From assembly GCA_948567375.1 (NCBI GenBank), contig OX419755.1:72048944-72112943 (forward strand): DNA of 64,000 bases, read 5' to 3'. Within the stretch, counting starts at the first letter, position 1. The number at the start of each line of letters is the position of its first letter. The notes beneath the pieces are model-generated. The model made no database searches, was not told the origin of the DNA, and saw nothing but the letters and a program-made list of their open reading frames with translations. Positions 45,562-56,499 of this stretch are shown in pieces. The stretch is from Lunularia cruciata (Eukaryota; Streptophyta; Marchantiopsida; Lunulariales; Lunulariaceae). The position numbers were made by a program, and so were the translations under genes.

Positions 45562-46734
45562 GTCAGACTTCCCCAGTCTTTCACACTATCTGAGGCATTA
45601 CAGACAACATCCATGGTTCCTAGACGTCCCAATGCAGGTGTGGTAGGTGGTGATGGAGTACATGATGGACTACCTGCTAGTCAACCACCTGCTACTAGAC
45701 AGACTGAGTCTAGCATGATGTTGGGGGCGGCTCAGCTGATTATGCGGCGTCCTTTGTCTTCAGCTAGTGACATGTTTACATTGGGAGTTGACCCAGCCCC
45801 AGTGTTCTGGTGGGCTGCCACGTTGTGTGAGAGTAGGGATGGTGCAATTCCTACTACTAGAACAGAGGTGGTTGGTAGTGGAGCTGACTTGGTTGAGGAG
45901 CATGGGATCCGTTCAACGACAAGTGGTTTATGGCAGGCAGCAACGGCTAGACTGGAGAAGTTGCCAACTAGACCGGCCTTTGAGAGAGTGCGGTTCACAG
46001 CTGGTGTTGTCCTATTGGATAACCAGAGGGGGATTTTTCATTTGGTGGGACCTTCAGGGAAGGTCTATACACCATAGAGAGTCTTGTTAGACTCTAGTGC
46101 GTAACCCCTTATGTTGGGTAAGGCTGTAGTTGTCGGTTTGGAGTTACGGAAGACCGATGTGGAGAGGTATCCATTTCAGATCCAAACATCTCTAGGTGGT
46201 GGTTTGACATAGTACATCACACATGGAGAGCTTGTTGTCCAGGTTCAGCCTAGTCATCCGGCTGATAGCTCGGTGGTGAGAGCTCAGGCTATTGCGACAA
46301 TAGCTGAGTCATATGATGTGCTAGTTGGGGGAGTAGTGTTATACCCCATGGGTTTCAACATTGACTATTGGGAGGAGACAGCCTCTTATAGACCTGGTTG
46401 GCAGTCTGGTGAGGGACGGGTATGTTGCCTACCAGTACGCTTCAGTAATCGCAGTCTTGGCTCACTACAGTCCGGGACCATGGCAACATCAGTTTTAGCT
46501 TTCAGTGGTGCAGTTACTTGGCTTGGGGACTTGTTGGAGGGGAACGCCCATGCAGAGGATACTCCAGTACCAGAGGAGATCACTCTGCTTTGGAGTACAA
46601 GTGGGATTGTTCCATCCACCTTGGATGTTCCATTGTGGAGTTCAGAGGAGGCATTGTAGCAACATGCAGATCAGTTGGTGCAGCAAGCTTGGAGTGGAGC
46701 CTTTGTACCATCAGGAGATGAGTGTGAGGATGAA
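45562..46734 (+). pseudogene. Family B copy 2 protease and linker to methyltransferase
   Basis: GVVLLDNQRGIFHLVGPSGK leads to VLLDSSA (D codon 46090-46092), in the place of the retropepsin D-S/T-G-A site and followed by PLMLGKAVVVGLEL, the usual protease pattern. Both family copies have Ser instead of Gly. Downstream SYDVLVGGVVLYPMGFNIDYWE and VTWLGDLLEGNAHAED are conserved between copies but not recognised. Confidence 0.75.
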
Positions 46735-47827
46735 GCCTCCAGAGGCAATTGCTTTGACACCTCCGGATACCACACTCATTGCTTGGCAGTATCCAGTAGA
46801 GGGGATATGCTTATTGGAGTTGTTTGGTGGGATCAACACCGGACTAGCTGCGGTGTTACAAGCGGGTATACGAGTACAGAGGTACTTGTATGTAGAGAGA
46901 GATGAGACTGCTAGGCGAGTCTCTCTACATCATGTGGCACACTTGGCCTATCGGTATCCGGAGTTATTACCAATGTCAGTAGTAAGAGGTTACCAGAAGG
47001 CCCTACCAAGAGACATTTCCTTACTGGGGGCGCATGACCTAGAGAGACATGGGCCTATTCACTTGGTGATTTCTGGATGGCCATATCAGGGACATACACG
47101 TGCTGGTAGAGGATTGGGTCTTCAAGATCCTTGTTATGGTGTGTTTTGGGAGATGTTATGGATACTACAACATCTCCAGGTTCATCAGTTTGTTTCTCCA
47201 GCTTACCTTTTGGAGAACGTTCCTTTGTTGGGTGATTCTCGCACCAGAGTGGTGGTGAGTACACATCAGGTCCATTCTTGGACGGGACCTGCTGTATTGT
47301 TAGATGCAGCCAGAGTGGGATCACGGGCTCATCGTCTTTGTCTTTGGTGGACAAACCTCTTACCCAGAGAGGTTCTACAACGTGCTTATGATGGGATTCA
47401 ACGACTGGACCACATTTTTGTTGATGATATCTTGGATGTTGGGCGTCAGTCTCAGATAGTGGTAGTGGCTGATAGGTCACCTATGGTAGTGGTGAACCTA
47501 GTTGGACAGCCTAAAGCCGTATTTCCCACACTCATGAGTTTCCCAAGCTCTCATGCTTTTCGAGAGGGAGGACCTGGACTTGTTTGGGACTCATAGTTAC
47601 AGCAGTTGGTGGAGCCCAACGCTGATGAGAGAGAGCGGGCAATGGGTTTTCACACCGGTATTACCACTATTCCAGTAGTGTCAGAGGCATGCAGACGTCA
47701 GGTGTTAGGTCAGGCTATGGACCTGAATTGTTTGACCTGGATTGTGAGCCTTGGCTTGGCAGAGCAACGTAGGATGCGCTTGATAGGCATCACCACTCGG
47801 ACACTTGTGAACCTTGTGCCTATCTAG
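46735..47827 (+). pseudogene. Family B copy 2 C5-cytosine DNA methyltransferase domain
   Basis: Continuous frame with a single internal stop (47594-47596). Motif I ICLLELFGGINTGLAAV (46804 on) forms the SAM pocket; motif II LYVERDETARRVSL; motif IV ISGWPYQGHTRAGRGLGL (the catalytic Cys of P-C-Q is Tyr, codon 47084-47086); motif VI AYLLENVPLLGDSR with the ENV triad; motif VIII-like RVGSRAHRLCLWWTNL; then AVFPTLMSFPSSHAFREGG and ERERAMGFHTGITT; motif X RRQVLGQAMDLNCLTW. About 330 residues, a full catalytic domain. It methylates DNA cytosines in related enzymes. Here the Tyr, the stop and the upstream shift make it inactive. The P-C-Q-x-x-S/T-x-A-G type motif IV looks less like plant DRM (SPCNN) than like the elements' own or bacterial type. 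Confidence 0.92.
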
Positions 47828-48100
47828 ACAATTCAGGCATATGTTGGGGGCGATGGACCGAGTGGACATGGTATTCTTGGGACACATCTAGTAGCTACTA
47901 GGGAGAGTGGTCTACTTGGAGTCCATCCAAGTGAGCGTGGGCTACTTGGATTACACCCTTGGTCCACATGGGATGCAGTTAGAGGACGTGTGGAGCTTGC
48001 AGCCAGAGTGGAGGGAGTTTTTCACACAGAGGTTGGGACCTCTAGTGGTCGGGAGCATGACACTATCGCTCCCAAGGGCCCAGTGTAGCAGTCAGTCAGT

Positions 48101-48400
48101 ATGTCTTCCACTCCTACTAGAGTTACAGAGGATACTTGGGAGCCAGATCTTGGACCCAAGCTTACTGGAGAAGAAAGACGGAGGGTTTGGAGGTTCTTGA
48201 CGAGTCACATGAGTTGTTTTGCCTTTAGTATGAAGGATTTGGGTGCTCTAAAGGGACCTGATATACGGATTGAGCTGACTAGCGACACACCAGTTTTCTG
48301 GCGTCCTTATTGATATAGTGAGATGGAGAGGACATTGATTCAGAGCCGGAGTAGTGACCTTTTTGAGGCTAGTTTGGTGGAGATTTCACATGGAGAGTAG
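48101..48400 (+). pseudogene. Family B copy 2 RT stub
   Basis: MKDLGALKGPDIRIELTSDT, then EMERTLIQSRSSDLFEASLVEISHGE, the N-terminal fingers entry of RT seen also in copy 1. The sequence then passes directly to the region before integrase, so the RT palm and RNase H are deleted. Confidence 0.88.
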
Positions 48401-48414
48401 AGTGCGAGTAGTAC

Positions 48415-49535
48415 CACTTCCATCATAGAGACCACAGTTGGTCCGTCATGCTCATGAGGAGCTAGGACATTTTGGAGTAAAGCATACATATAGCTTACTC
48501 CAGAGTCATTATTGGTGGCACGGTATGCAGACCGAGGTACAACATTTTGTTGCCAGATGTGTGGTTTGTGACCAAGTTAGAGCATCATTCAATGCTCCTA
48601 CGCCACAGTTACACCCATTACCTATCATGGGATTGGGTAACCATTGGAGTTTGGACTTTGCTGGACCTTTACCGCTGACTATAAAACATCATCAGTATGT
48701 TTTGGTGATGGTAGAGCACTTCTCCAAGTGGATTGAGTTGGTGGCACTTCCTGACAAGTCTAGTGAAGGGACAACTTACTCGTTCTTGGATCGAGTTCTT
48801 AGTCATTTTGGTGCACCAGCTGAGGTTTTGACTGATCAGGGTACAGAGTTCTTGGGGGAGTTTCAGGTCTTGTGTGACAAGGCTTTGATTGATCATCATA
48901 CTACATCTCAAGATCACCTTGAGGCAAATGGCTTAGCAGAGAGAGTGGTTCAGACGGTGAAGAGAGGATTGCAAAAGTATGGTTTGTAGAGAGGCCACTT
49001 GGGAGATTGGGATCTCTAATTACCTTGGTTGGCCATGGGCTATCGGTTCAGCCGGCAAGCCTCCTTAGCATCCTTTTCTCCATACTTCCTACTCTATAGA
49101 TGAGATCCAGATTTACCTACAGCCATTCATTGAGATGCTATTGTAGTTTTGGACTTGGATGACCCCAATGTATGGATGAGCGCATGTTCTCAACGTGTAG
49201 AGATCTTTTGGAGAGTGATGCCGATGGCCTTTGAGAACTTGGCGATTGCTCAGCATAAAGATACTTTACGCTATGCTACCATTTGAGGAGGAGGTTATAG
49301 ACCCTCGATCCATTGATTTCATCCAGGCGACTATGTATATCTACAGCAGACAGCACCGACAACACTTGATGTTTCTACGAGCCGTACTATCTTGAGAGTG
49401 CATGAGGTTTTGCCATCTGGAGTCCTTGTGTTAGAAGGACGTGATGGTGTTGTTTGGAAGGATCATGTGCACAATTGTGTGCCATGCCACCTTCCAAACA
49501 TTGATGGTACTATGGACCCAAGCTTGGCACTTGTA
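48415..49535 (+). pseudogene. Family B copy 2 integrase
   Basis: The 183-residue frame 48438-48989 contains the HHCC zinc part (VRHAHEELGHFGVKHTYSL ... ARCVVCDQVRA), then the core with SLDFAGPLP, LTDQGTEFLGEF and ANGLAERVVQTVKRGL, keeping D, D and E. A stop at 48987 and others follow; then RFHPGDYVYLQQT and VHEVLPSGVLVLEGRDGVVW form the C-terminal part, continuous with the PHD finger. It would insert the cDNA. Confidence 0.93.
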
Positions 49536-49550
49536 CGTGCAGGCTTGAGG

Positions 49551-49685
49551 TGTATGGTATGTGGCTCTTTTGGTGGAACTGCTACTATGTTAGTGTGTGA
49601 TAGCTATTTAAGAGGATGGCATATGGCATGTATGACTCCTCCCCTCACGGTGGTTCCTCAGGGATAGTGGTTATGTCCTAGATGT
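49551..49685 (+). pseudogene. PHD finger at the C-terminus of the family B polyprotein
   Basis: In frame with the integrase tail (ORF 49392-49667 plus one stop): CMVCGSFGGTATMLVCDS, YLRGWHMACMTPPLTVVPQG, stop, WLCPRC. Pattern C-x2-C-x11-C-x2-Y-x4-H-x2-C-x14-C-x2-C: a Cys4-His-Cys3 PHD finger with the fourth ligand mutated to Tyr and a TAG before the conserved Trp. The truncated copy at 50419-50553 keeps Cys at that ligand. PHD fingers read histone H3 tails, so in this place it may steer integration the way chromodomains do in chromoviruses (inference). Confidence 0.85.
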
Positions 49686-49966
49686 ACTTGACCTATAGCT
49701 AGTTCATTATTTATATGGTATAGATTGCAGACATGCGACTAATGATGGGGTTCCATAGCACCCGGCCTCCTGATCTTTGCCCATTAGAGGGTATACCATA
49801 TACTTAGAGTAGATGGTTATTTGGAGTTAGAGGGACCTAACCGCCAACTAGGGGGCGATTGTGGCACTTTAGAGTTTATGTATGACTTATGTGTGAGTTG
49901 TGCTTCTATAATGTATGATGTTGGCAGCAATGTATGTTGTGCAGTGATATACATATGCATGACAAC

Positions 49967-50400
49967 TGTCACACCATTTGTAGTGCCGCATCTAGATTGC
50001 TCGAACACTGGAGTTCCAGTGATAGTAGTTAGAGTTATTTCAGTAGTATCTCAAAGACTACTTTCCGATGGTCAGATTTTGTGTTTGGGGTACTGACTTC
50101 ACGGTGGGGCCCACTTTGCACCGTTGAGTGTGCCGTCAGTGGGACCATTAGGGTTTCAAAGTTAGCTCGAGTCCAAGGGGTATAGTTTTGAAGTGAGCTC
50201 CAAAGAGCTCACTTCTCTGATGTTGAGCCTTCGAGTTCCTGGCTATGGTGGACAGAGGCCGGCGAGCGTCACCTGGATTCTCTATGCTTGAGTGGGTGTG
50301 GCTTGACTGTAATCAGTGCCCAGTTGTTGGCAGTTTATAGAGTGACAGATCAAGTACTGATCTAAGTTGAGTTGAGTTGAGAGTGGTAAGCAATCTGATT
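49967..50400 (+). repeat. Family B LTR 3 (3' LTR of copy 2)
   Basis: TGTCACACCATTTGTAG...CAATCTGATT, 434 bp. It lacks only the last bases present in LTR 2 and joins directly to a truncated family copy. Confidence 0.87.
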
Positions 50401-51400
50401 GTACATGCAAGCTTGAGGTGCATATTATGTGGCTCTTTTGGTAGAGCTACTACTATGTTAGTGTGTGATAGTTGTTCAAAAGGATGGCATATGGCATGTA
50501 TGACTCCTCTTCTCATGGTTGTTCCTTAGGGATAGTGGTTATATCCTAGATGTACTTGACCTATAGCTAGTTCATCCTTTATATGGTATAGATTACAGAC
50601 AAGCAACTAATGATGGGGCTCAATAGCACCGGCCTCTTGATCTTTGCCCATCATAAGGTATACCATATACTTGGAGTAGATGGCTATCTGGAGTTAGAGG
50701 GACCTAACCGCCAACTAGAAGGCAATTGTGGCATTTTAGAGTATATATATGACTTATGTGTGAGTTATGTGTTAATAGTGTATGATGTTGACAGGGATGT
50801 ATGTTGTGTACCAATGTATATATGCATGATAGTTTTCACGTCATTTACAATGTCACATCTAGATTGCTCAAACATTGGAGTTGGAGTGATAGTAGTTAGA
50901 GGTCTTTTAGTAGTCACTTATAGACTATTTTCCTATGGTCAAATTTTGTGTTTGGAGTACTGACTTCCTGGTGAGGCCCATCATCACTTTGCACTTTTTG
51001 CACCATTGGGTGTGCTATCATTGGGACTATAGGGTTTCAGACCTAGCTTGAGTAGATGGATATGCTTTTGAAGTATAGCTCCAGAGAGCTTACTTCTTTG
51101 ATGTTGAGCCTTTAAGTTCCTGGCTATGGTGAACAGATGCCAATGAGTGTCACTTGGATTATCTTAGCTAGAGTGGGTGTGGCTTGATTGTAATCAATGC
51201 ATAGTTGTTGGTAATTTATAAAGTGATAGATCAAGTACTAATCTAAGTTGAGTTGAGTTGAGTAACCAAATTGATTATTGTGGCACTTTAGAGTCTATGT
51301 ATGACTTATGTGTGAGTTATGTGTCTATAGTGTATGATGTTGACAGCGATGTATGTTGTTGACAACGATGTATGTTGTGTAGCAATGTATATAAGCACAA
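50401..51400 (+). mobile_element. 5'-truncated family B copies (PHD, UTR, LTR 4, UTR piece)
   Basis: Directly after LTR 3 comes a PHD-to-LTR segment. It has PHD finger remains at 50419-50553 (CILCGSFG, VCDSCSKGWHMAC, W-L-Y-P-R-C), the 3' UTR, and an LTR at 50834-51276. This LTR again ends at TTGATTA and is followed by another 3' UTR fragment (TTGTGGCACTTTAGAG, 51277-51400). Stops interrupt the finger. Confidence 0.82.
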
Positions 51401-51930
51401 AAAACTTTGAGATCAGCCAAGTCTTGAAAACATACTCTTTTTTTTGTATGCTAAATTAATTTATATAATTAAAAAATTTATGATAAAATACATGATTTGT
51501 ATTCCTTTGATTACTTATACAATTTAAAACAAAATTGTTTAGTAGTTCTAGAGCTATTATTTTCTATCATTAGAATATCTATTAGATTCTTGAATTTTTC
51601 CATAAGAAGTTCTAGTGGTGATTTGGAAGAGACTACATCTTTAGTAAGAAGTGTCATGTAAAGTAGATTAAAGGGGTTATCAAAAGACTCTTACAAAATT
51701 AACATTTCTCAAGAGCAAGAGATATGAAAAAGATATGAAGAATATTTTGATTAGATTAAGGAGATAATGTAAAGAAGAATATATATAAGAATTAAAGAAG
51801 AGACTTCAAACACAATATCTGAAAACAATTAAAACAATATTTAACAAATCATATTGAGGTAGCATTGAGAAGCAATCCAAAATGTAAAATTTAGAAGATT
51901 ATCAAGCAGATGTTGTGAGTATATACATTG
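51401..51930. other. AT-rich stretch, no feature seen
   Basis: Low GC, no ORF of note, no repeat match recognised within the window. Confidence 0.5.
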
Positions 51931-53907
51931 CTACTTGAATACATCACTATAAACATTATACATTATAGAAGCAAAAATCATATAGAAAGTGATATACTTA
52001 TTCTAAAGTGTCACTATTAATCAATGATCATAACTTAGAATCCCAACTCAATGCACTATACCAATAGGAGTTGATTACACCATCAAGCCATATCCACTCT
52101 AGCTTAGAAAATCCACGTTGCACTTGCCAGCTTTAGTACACCATAGCCAAGAGTGAAGTGAAATCTATTAGAGTTCACTTCACTCTATGAAGCTACACTA
52201 TGAAGTATACCCCTTGGGGTGACCAAGGAGACTAGCCCTAATGGCACACTTAAAAATATATCTAATGGTCTGAATGGTGCAAATAGTAGCTCTAATGGTG
52301 CAATCAAGAACCGTAATGTAATATCTTGCTTCCACTAAGTAGCCCTTGATGAGCTATGATTATAAAAATATTTCTCCAAGACTATCATTCCAATGTCCTA
52401 ATAAACTAGCTTTGGAATGGTTAATGTTGTCTGATAACTATCATGTTTATATTCATTACCACACAACATACATTGTTATGAACATCATACACTATAGAAG
52501 CACAACTCATATAGAAAGTCACACACAAACTCTAAAGTGCTACAATTGCACCATTAGCTAGTGGTTAGGTACTTCTAACTCCAAATAGCCATCTACTCCA
52601 AGTACATGGTATGCCCTATGGTGGGCACAGATCAAGAGGCATGGTGCAATTAAGCCCCACCACTAGTTGCTTGTATGCAATCTATATCACCTAAGGAGTG
52701 AGCTAGCTAAGTGGTCAAGACCATCAAGCGTATAACCATTGCCCTTGAGGAACCACCCTGAGAAGAAGAGTCAAACATACAATATATCATCATCTTTAAA
52801 AATTATCACACACTAACATAGAATCATCTCCACCAATAGAGACACATAACATACACCACAAGCCTGCCAATACAGGTGCCAAGCTTGGCTCCATTATGCC
52901 ATCAATGTTTGGGAGGTGATATGACACACATGATCCTCCCAAACAACACCATTGTATCCTTCTAACATTAGGGCTTCAAAAGGAAAAATCTCATGTACTC
53001 TCAAGATAGTGTTGCATGTAGTCACATCAAGAGTCATTAGTGTAGACATATAGATATATATCTATAATCATCTAGATGAAACCAATGGATAGAAGGTATG
53101 TAACCTCCTTGTTGAATAATGACATAATTTAAGGTATCCCTATGTTGAGCAATTGCCAAGTTCTCAAAAGCCATCAACATCACTCTTCAAAATATCTCTA
53201 GATGTTGAGAACATATGCTCAACCATACATCCAAATCATCTAAATCTAAAACTACAGTATTGTAACAAAAAATAGTTATATGTAAAATTGGATCTTGCTT
53301 ATATGGTAAGAAGCAAGGAAAGAAGGATACTGAGGGGGCTTGTTGGCTAAATCAATAACCCATAGCCAACCAAGGTAACTAGAGATCATAATCTCCCAAG
53401 TGGTCTCTTTGCAAACCATACTTACACAATTTTCTATTCACCATATGAACAACTCTCTTTGCCAAACCATCTACCTCAAGGTGATCTTGAGATGTAGATC
53501 TCACACAAGACTTTAAACTCTCTCAAGAAATCTTTACCTTTATCAATCAAGATCTTGATAGGTGCATCAAAATGACTTAGAATCCAATCCAAGAACAAAT
53601 GAGATATCCTTTCACTAGACTTATTTGGAGGTGACACCAACGTAAACCAGTAAGAGAAGTGTTGTACCATAACCAAAATGTACCAATGATGTCTCACAAT
53701 CAACGATAAAGGTCCAACTAAATCTAAAATCCAATTGTAATCCAACCTCATGATAAATTCTCTTAGCTTCAAGCCATTTGGATGGAGTGGCAAAACTATG
53801 GTGTCAAAACTATGGTGGTGATTCCAAGTGGAGCGAGTGGAATGATAATTTTTGCACCAATCTTGGCATGAGAAGAATTCAAGAGTGCAATAATTAGGCA
53901 ATTTCAA
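51930..53907 (-). mobile_element. Family B fragment on minus strand (integrase, PHD, UTR, LTR)
   Basis: Reading the minus strand: integrase core 53907-53476 (LDYNWILDLVGPLSLIVRHH, WILSHFDAPIKILIDKGKDF), a decayed integrase tail, a PHD remnant at about 52855-52715 (CMLCVSIGGDDSMLVCDN, QWLY), 3' UTR, LTR remains at about 52350-52010, and again a UTR fragment after TTGATTA. The LTR-then-UTR order equals that at 51277, so the two rearranged copies may share an ancestor. Confidence 0.75.
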
Positions 53908-54775
53908 GCTTTAAATGCCACACAAGCTGCACATGATAGATTGGTGAAATTGAAGCCAATTGGTTCTATAAGAAGTTACATCATTCAATTCTAGAACACC
54001 ATAATGCAAATTCCACATATACTAGAAGGTGGACCTGTAGATTGATTTGTGAGGGGATTAAAGTCACATACCAAATTGGAAATGACCCATGGTGGAGCCC
54101 AAACACTTTGAAGAAGCCATGCAATTGGTTGAGTGCTTTGATTCCTTGGTTGCAACAACTTGATCTTGACCTAGACCTTCACAAAACTTGCCAATACCCT
54201 ACAAACAAGTGGAGTAACCAACACCAATGGAGATTAATGCCATCCAATGGAGATCACTTGGCACTAAAAATTGGGAAAGCTTATGACAAAATGTTGGTTT
54301 CTTTTATTGTCACCAAGATTATTGAATGTCCAATCAAGAAGAAATGTCCTCAACAAATCACCCAAATGGAGTTTGTGGATCATGTTGATCAAGGAAATGA
54401 AGAATCCTAATAGGATAATTTGAACAACCTATTGGAAACCTAATTAATTCTAATGGGATTGAAATCTTGATCTATGTAAGTTTACTTCACTTGCAAGGTA
54501 TGATATCTAATTGTGGTTGTAGAATTTTGGTTCATTTTGGAAGTTCAAATAATTGCATGTCCATAAAATTAGCAAAAGAATTAGGTATTCCTATCAAACC
54601 AATAATTGGAAAAAGATTGATGATAGCAAAAGGTAGAAAGAGTTTTGCATTTTGTACCTCACATCTTATTATATTCAAGATTGGGAAGGAGTACTTGAAA
54701 TATATGAGGTTTGTAGTGGCACCTCTACACTATGATGTCATTCTAGATTTACTTTGGCTTGAAGGTTCAGTTTGA
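53895..54775 (+). pseudogene. A2 Gag tail and protease
   Basis: Gag text AAHDRLVKLKPIGSIRSYII, IPHILEGGPVDRFVRGLKSH-like and KSHTKLEMTHGGAQTL appears across stops at 53900-54130. The frame 54467-54775 is protease-like: VHFGSSNNCMSIKLAKELGI, VAPLHYDVILDLLWLEG, where the catalytic D-S-G is eroded. Confidence 0.75.
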
Positions 54776-55029
54776 TTGGACCTGATAACAAATTCAAGTA
54801 CAACACCAAGGTAAGAATTACCAATTAGGTTGTTTGGCACCTTTGAGTAAGAAATTTAAGAATAGTCGATCCCAAGGTCAAAAGTTTGGTAGGAAAGCAT
54901 CCATAGAGCAAGCTTTGGAAGAAGATAAGCCTATTTTTGTAGTGTGGATCAAGCCAATTACACATAAAGAATCTGATGAAGGCCAGAAGCCTCATCAAGC
55001 AATGGTTGATCAAATAGTTCAAGAGTTTG

Positions 55030-56300
55030 CATAAGTGTTTTTGGATGATCTGCCAAAGGGATTACCCTTTGATTGTGGTATGCCCTTCAAGATTGAGTTT
55101 TTGCCATGAAGAACTCTAGTGAGTAGACCAATCTATTGGCTCTCACCAAAAGAGTTGGATGAGCTTTGAATAATATTGATAGAGTTGTTGGAGAAGGATT
55201 TCATACGATATAATATATCTTCTTGGGGAGCACCAATACTATTTCTTCTAAAGAAGGATGGAAGATTTTGCTTCTATATTGATTACCATGGCCTCAATAA
55301 ACAAATAGTGAAGAATGCATATCCCTTGCCTTGAATTGATGACTTGCTTGATCAATTGAGTAGAGGAAAACACTTCTCTAAGTTGGATCCAAATTCCCAT
55401 TGATAGAGAGATGTGCAAAAGATTAGATTTCTCACAAGGTATGGGCATTTTGAGTGGAGAGTTCTACCTTTTGGGCTCACTAATGCTCTAGTAGTTTCAT
55501 ATATCAGATGCATTGGGTGTTGGATGAGCTATTGGATTGGTACATGGTGGTCTTCTTGGAGTATATTTTAATCTATAGGAAGATGGATGTAAAACACACA
55601 ATCCCATGTAAGAACTCTTAAGACAACTACATAAATGGAAGTTTTACTACAAGAAGTCAAAGTATACCTTTTAGTAGAAGGAAGTTATCATCTTGGGTCA
55701 TAAGATCTTATCAGGGGGAATCAAGATGGAAAAGGAGAAAATCAAGGCCATTATTGATTGGCCTACTCCAAAGGATGCCATAAAAGAGCATGCATTTAAT
55801 GGATTGGTAATTTTTTATTGACAATTCATCCACTATTAGCTCATTTGGCCGTGCCATTGACCAACCTCTTGGAGGAGACCTCAAGTTTTCAATGAACCAC
55901 CAAGCACTAAGAAGCATTCTAGAAACTGAAATATATGGTACCTTCAAGATCCATTCTTTAACCATATGATCTTTAACTACCTTGTGTGGTTGATTTTGAT
56001 GCTTCTATCTTTGCCATTAGTGTTATATTGCAATAGGAATTTCCAAATGTGTTACACCCCATTGCCTTTGTGTATCATCGACTAAACGCTACAAAAAGAA
56101 ATTACTCTACTTGAGATCAAGAACAACTAGCAATGGTATATGCCAACAAGGTATGGAGGCACTATCTCTTGGGGAAGCAAATGATCATGCAAATTGATCA
56201 TAAATTCTTGTTGCAGGCATGACATTTGTAGCACATGAAGAGCCAACATTATCAATGGGAAGAACAAGTATAGTTGTTTGACCTCAAACTTGAGTACACA
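55030..56300 (+). pseudogene. A2 reverse transcriptase and RNase H
   Basis: [49 protein letters not shown] and LSRGKHFSKLD mark RT. The active site near 55550 reads FLEYILIY instead of FLDDILIY. RNase H: VDFDASIFAISVILQ, QLAMVYANKVWRHYLLGKQ, IDHKFLLQ. Several stops. Confidence 0.85.
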
Positions 56301-56499
56301 TCCGATAGGTTCCCTATCATTCCTAATGCCCTATCTCCATGACTTGATGTGAAGTCTATTCTTCTCATCACAATAGCAATTACGACAATGTAAATTGACT
56401 CAAAAGTCCAAATTGAGTTTAGGATAACTTTACAACAAGATCCAATTTTTTAGATGGTACAAGGTCATCTTACAACACATGACAAGGAATAAAATTCCT

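Larger units (their letters stand above)
42103..50400 (+). mobile_element. Ty3/gypsy family B, copy 2 (methyltransferase and PHD finger)
   Basis: LTR, leader, gag with two zinc knuckles, protease, DNA methyltransferase, RT stub, integrase, PHD finger, 3' UTR, LTR. Gag to protease share one frame interrupted by stops. A one-base insertion near 46735 shifts to the methyltransferase frame, and a deletion of most of RT-RNase H near 48400 shifts again into integrase. This is the most readable copy of the family, except for the RT, which copy 1 preserves better. Confidence 0.92.

Noticed and set aside
46386..46619. Minus-strand ORF opposite the family B linker
   Set aside because: Antisense shadow; the same shadow appears in copy 1 at 37849-38046.
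46735..47827. Host DNA methyltransferase gene (DRM, CMT or MET1)
   Set aside because: No host-type N-terminal domains or introns. Protease lies upstream and RT-integrase downstream, and the whole block is duplicated with the element.
54042..54410. 122-codon ORF in A2 as a separate gene
   Set aside because: It partly runs out of frame across the Gag text; neighbouring frames carry the Gag-like residues.
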